Positions 61,441 to 64,000 of a DNA stretch of 64,000 nucleotides are shown here, in pieces. Position 1 is the first letter of the stretch. Every line of letters starts with the position of its first letter. A program made the translations under genes and the position numbers. Source of the stretch: Antedon mediterranea (taxonomy: Eukaryota; Echinodermata; Crinoidea; Comatulida; Antedonidae); contig NC_092672.1 in assembly GCF_964355755.1 (NCBI RefSeq), positions 31,738,501 to 31,802,500 of the forward strand. Reading direction: 5' to 3'. The notes below the pieces were generated by a model. The model was not told the origin of the DNA, made no database searches, and saw nothing but the letters and a program-made list of their open reading frames with translations.

Positions 61441-62410
61441 GAAAGTACGATCAACTACCAATGGAGGCTAGTCAAAACTACATCTCTGTTCGCATTAAAA
61501 ACTGTTTAAATAAAAAGTGGGACAGAAACGTGCGCACCGCTAGCAAAAATGTATTGTCACCCAATGAATGTAACTGCCTTTGTCTAGTTGATATAATCGC
61601 GATAATAGTTGGTAATTTGTTGTAAAGTGTCTGCGTAGAGTATTTCAATATAGGATTTACTATAAAAGTAGTTTGAACTTAGCCTAAGGCTAACTACATT
61701 ATTCAAACATAACAAAGATTTCATTTCAAGTTCACTAGTTTTTATGTATGAACAGATTCTTCTTATTGTAGTTAGTATGTATTACAGCACTGACAATAAA
61801 AGAACATGTTTTTGGACAAAAGGATTTCTACAAAAACATGTCTCTTCACAAAAAATATAAAGTAAAGTTTAGTGATAATAATTGTCAAATTAATATAACT
61901 TAGAACTTATAATAATAGTTCACCAGCTTTATATTTTCCAATATGCTTTTTCATTTTCAATTTTTTTCATTTTTTTATATGTTTCAAACATATGCATTTG
62001 TTCAAACAAGTATTCATTTACAATTGTTTATATGTTTAAGTTTGAATATTTTGTATTGGGAAAGTAAAGTAGGCATAGAAATATGCTATTGCTAGTTAAC
62101 TTAAATATTAAATCTGTATTGGTTACGTCATGGTTACAAATCCATAAAGAAAACATATTATTTCTTGGGAACAAGGATACAATCCAGAAATGTTCCCAAG
62201 TGGGAGTATGTATTTTTTTATTTATTGCCAATACACAGATGGTATAAATAGTAAACATGTCAACTATTTTAATATGTAAAATACATCATTCTGCAAACTT
62301 CTGAGTTTGTTATGTTTTTTTTTAATAGATGATTTTAAAATGTTTTTCAACAAATAAATATTGCATTATTATATTTACCTTTTTACTGTTCTAATAAATA
62401 GTCTACAACT

Positions 62411-62697
62411 CTACTGTATCCACAATATATTGCATTGTGGGACACACACTACTATACCCACAATATATTACATTGTGGGACACACTACTGTATCCACGAC
62501 ATAAATTGCATTGTGGTACACACTACTATACCCACAATATATTACATTGTGGAACACATTACTCTATCCACGACATAAATTGCATTGTGGGACACACTAC
62601 TATACCCACAACATATCACATTGTGGGACACATTACTGTATCCATGACAAATTGCATTGTGTGATACTCCATTATATGCCATGACAAATTGAATTGT
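62411..62697. repeat. Tandem array of alternating 36-39-bp units
   Basis: About eight units alternate between two types: ctactgtatccacgacataa with a gcattgtgggacaca tail, and ctactatacccacaatatat with an acattgtgggacaca tail. This gives a dimer of about 74 bp. A single unrelated occurrence of attgcattgtgggata is at 34.66 kb. Confidence 0.95.
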
Positions 62698-63024
62698 ACT
62701 TTTAAACTATCACAAAAGGATAATAATAAAATTATTATAATCTTTTTTTGTGCTTTGTCAAAAAACTGTATTAAAGAAATTGCAACATACAACTAATAAG
62801 AGACATCTGTCAAGTTTAAATTATACCCCTGTGGGTGATGAAAGATAAGTTATCCTGGAATATGAATAATTATCAATAAAACAGTAGAAGCAATACAGTA
62901 TTCATTAGTAGTTATCACATAAAGTGGGACGTGAATAGATAGCTCTTTGTTAGCTTCAGTCCCTTCTGGATGACATGCACTTCTTTAACATCCACGGAAA
63001 ATGCTTTTCAATGGGAAATAAAGC

Positions 63025-63172
63025 TAAGCTCTGTCTACACTACAAATGTGACGTGTCCATATAAGGAAATGATGATATCATATCACTGCCATATTTGGGT
63101 ATATCACTACCATATTTAGGCACATGGGCACATCACATGTCAATCTGGTTTGATAGTGTAGACAGAGCTTTA
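63025..63172. mobile_element. Family-C MITE, complete (148 bp)
   Basis: Left end TAAGCTCTGTCTACACTA and right end TAGTGTAGACAGAGCTTTA form inverted terminal repeats bounded by TA. The interior shows ccatatttgggtatatcact repeated with variation. Confidence 0.85.
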
Positions 63173-64000
63173 GAATTTGTATAATTTGATGACTGTGTGT
63201 AAAACTATCTTTTACTTCTGTGGGTAAAGGTACTTTATGTACCCCAGTTTGTACAACATAGCTTGTTTTTGGCAGCTCAGCGTATATGGCCTTATTTCAC
63301 ATTTACACTTTGACTATTGGGAAACATCCTAAAAATGTAAAAATTAGTCTACCACTTAAAAGATACCACCGTGTCAATATCAAGAAAACGAAAGAAAATG
63401 TCATGTTGCAAGACGAGAGGCGTAACTGATGATGATAATGACTACCACTTACAAAATAAAATAAGTTGACTTTGAAAAAAGGTGTGATTTAAAAAGTGGT
63501 TTTTATACGGCCATCAATGCATATAAATATTTCACTCGCCATTGCTACTGTAACGGTGTAATTTTAGTGTATCCGTTACTATACCATATAGTCTCAGCGG
63601 CAGGATTTCACACAGTCACAAAATGTACCAACAGCAAATATGGTTTATGGTCAGATACAGTTTTATTTAAATATGCAATGTAATACAGTCTGTTCTGGCT
63701 ACATTACATACCTTTTCTTCTCTCTATTATAAATGTTTTATTCTACCAAGCTCTTTTCCTTCTCTTCTCTCCTCTTACCAGTACATCCATATTTTAAGGA
63801 ACGGTCCTAATTAATATGCATGTACTGGGAGGGGACTATTTAGTAAAGGGAACATTCCATGATGATGAGGAAACAGTAATTGATTAAGGATGTGGGTTAT
63901 AGGAGAGTGAATAAAGAGTACCTAGGGATAGGAAGAAACCACTAGGAATGTTAATAGATGGAGTAGGGAGAAATAGTGAAAAAGGGTTGTTGACCTGATG
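63173..64000. other. No gene seen
   Basis: AT-rich at first, then a purine-rich stretch (63830-63990) without ORFs or repeats that I can name. Confidence 0.5.

Noticed and set aside
62437-62664. 75-codon plus-strand ORF (HTLLYPQY repeats)
   Set aside because: Direct translation of the dimeric tandem array.

Overview
The window looks like gene-poor DNA from an animal genome. By eye it is about two-thirds A+T and rich in short interspersed repeats. No operons, ribosome-binding sites, rRNA genes, intact tRNA genes or CRISPR arrays are visible. The one secure host coding sequence is a single EGF-like domain exon on the minus strand (13125-13229), with splice sites at both ends and symmetrical phase-1 borders. 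That is a hallmark of metazoan extracellular multi-domain genes, so much of the window may be introns of such a gene or intergenic DNA. The transposon mix (PIF/Harbinger, pogo-like and hAT-like MITEs, tRNA-derived SINEs, a non-LTR retrotransposon tail) and a strongly enriched TAGGCCTA octamer suit a marine invertebrate, possibly an echinoderm or another invertebrate deuterostome. That placement is inference only.

Layout. 0-4 kb holds a possible two-exon coding signal (784-1083), two diverged tandem duplications and a decayed reading frame (2297-3160, minus). 4-12 kb is AT-rich and holds a non-LTR retrotransposon 3' tail (7626-7829, minus) and MITE scraps. 12-15 kb holds tandem duplications, the EGF exon, a complete family-B MITE (13581-13769) and an 834-bp Harbinger-like element with a Myb-like ORF remnant (14197-15030). 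19-24 kb holds two related minisatellites and a 64-bp triplication. 26-36 kb holds MITEs of families A to D, a 93-bp duplication and a 156-bp hAT-like MITE with target-site duplications (35368-35523). 37-44 kb holds the best unassigned exon candidate (37811-37969, minus) and weaker ones. 45.0-47.8 kb is the most structured part: a pogo-like MITE whose interior has grown into a roughly 0.95-kb minisatellite lies next to a 1.6-kb PIF/Harbinger element that carries a Myb-domain relic and a nested fold-back element. 52-64 kb holds short ambiguous coding patches, tRNA-derived SINEs, more family-A and family-C MITEs and three short tandem arrays.

Recurrent repeat families, named here for reference. 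A: pogo-like MITE, ends TACAGTAGAACC, interior built of GGGGACACC-type words, TA target sites. B: ends TACAGTCAACTTTCCC. C: ends AAGCTCTGTCTACACTATC. D: ends GGATAAACCGACATAGGCC.

Caution on ORFs. With a stop-codon frequency near 7.5% per codon, about four stop-to-stop frames longer than 100 codons are expected by chance here, and patches with higher GC often show open frames on both strands. Most long frames are therefore not called as genes. No previously undescribed multi-gene system could be supported. The most original observation is that at least three different MITE copies have independently expanded internal tandem arrays.
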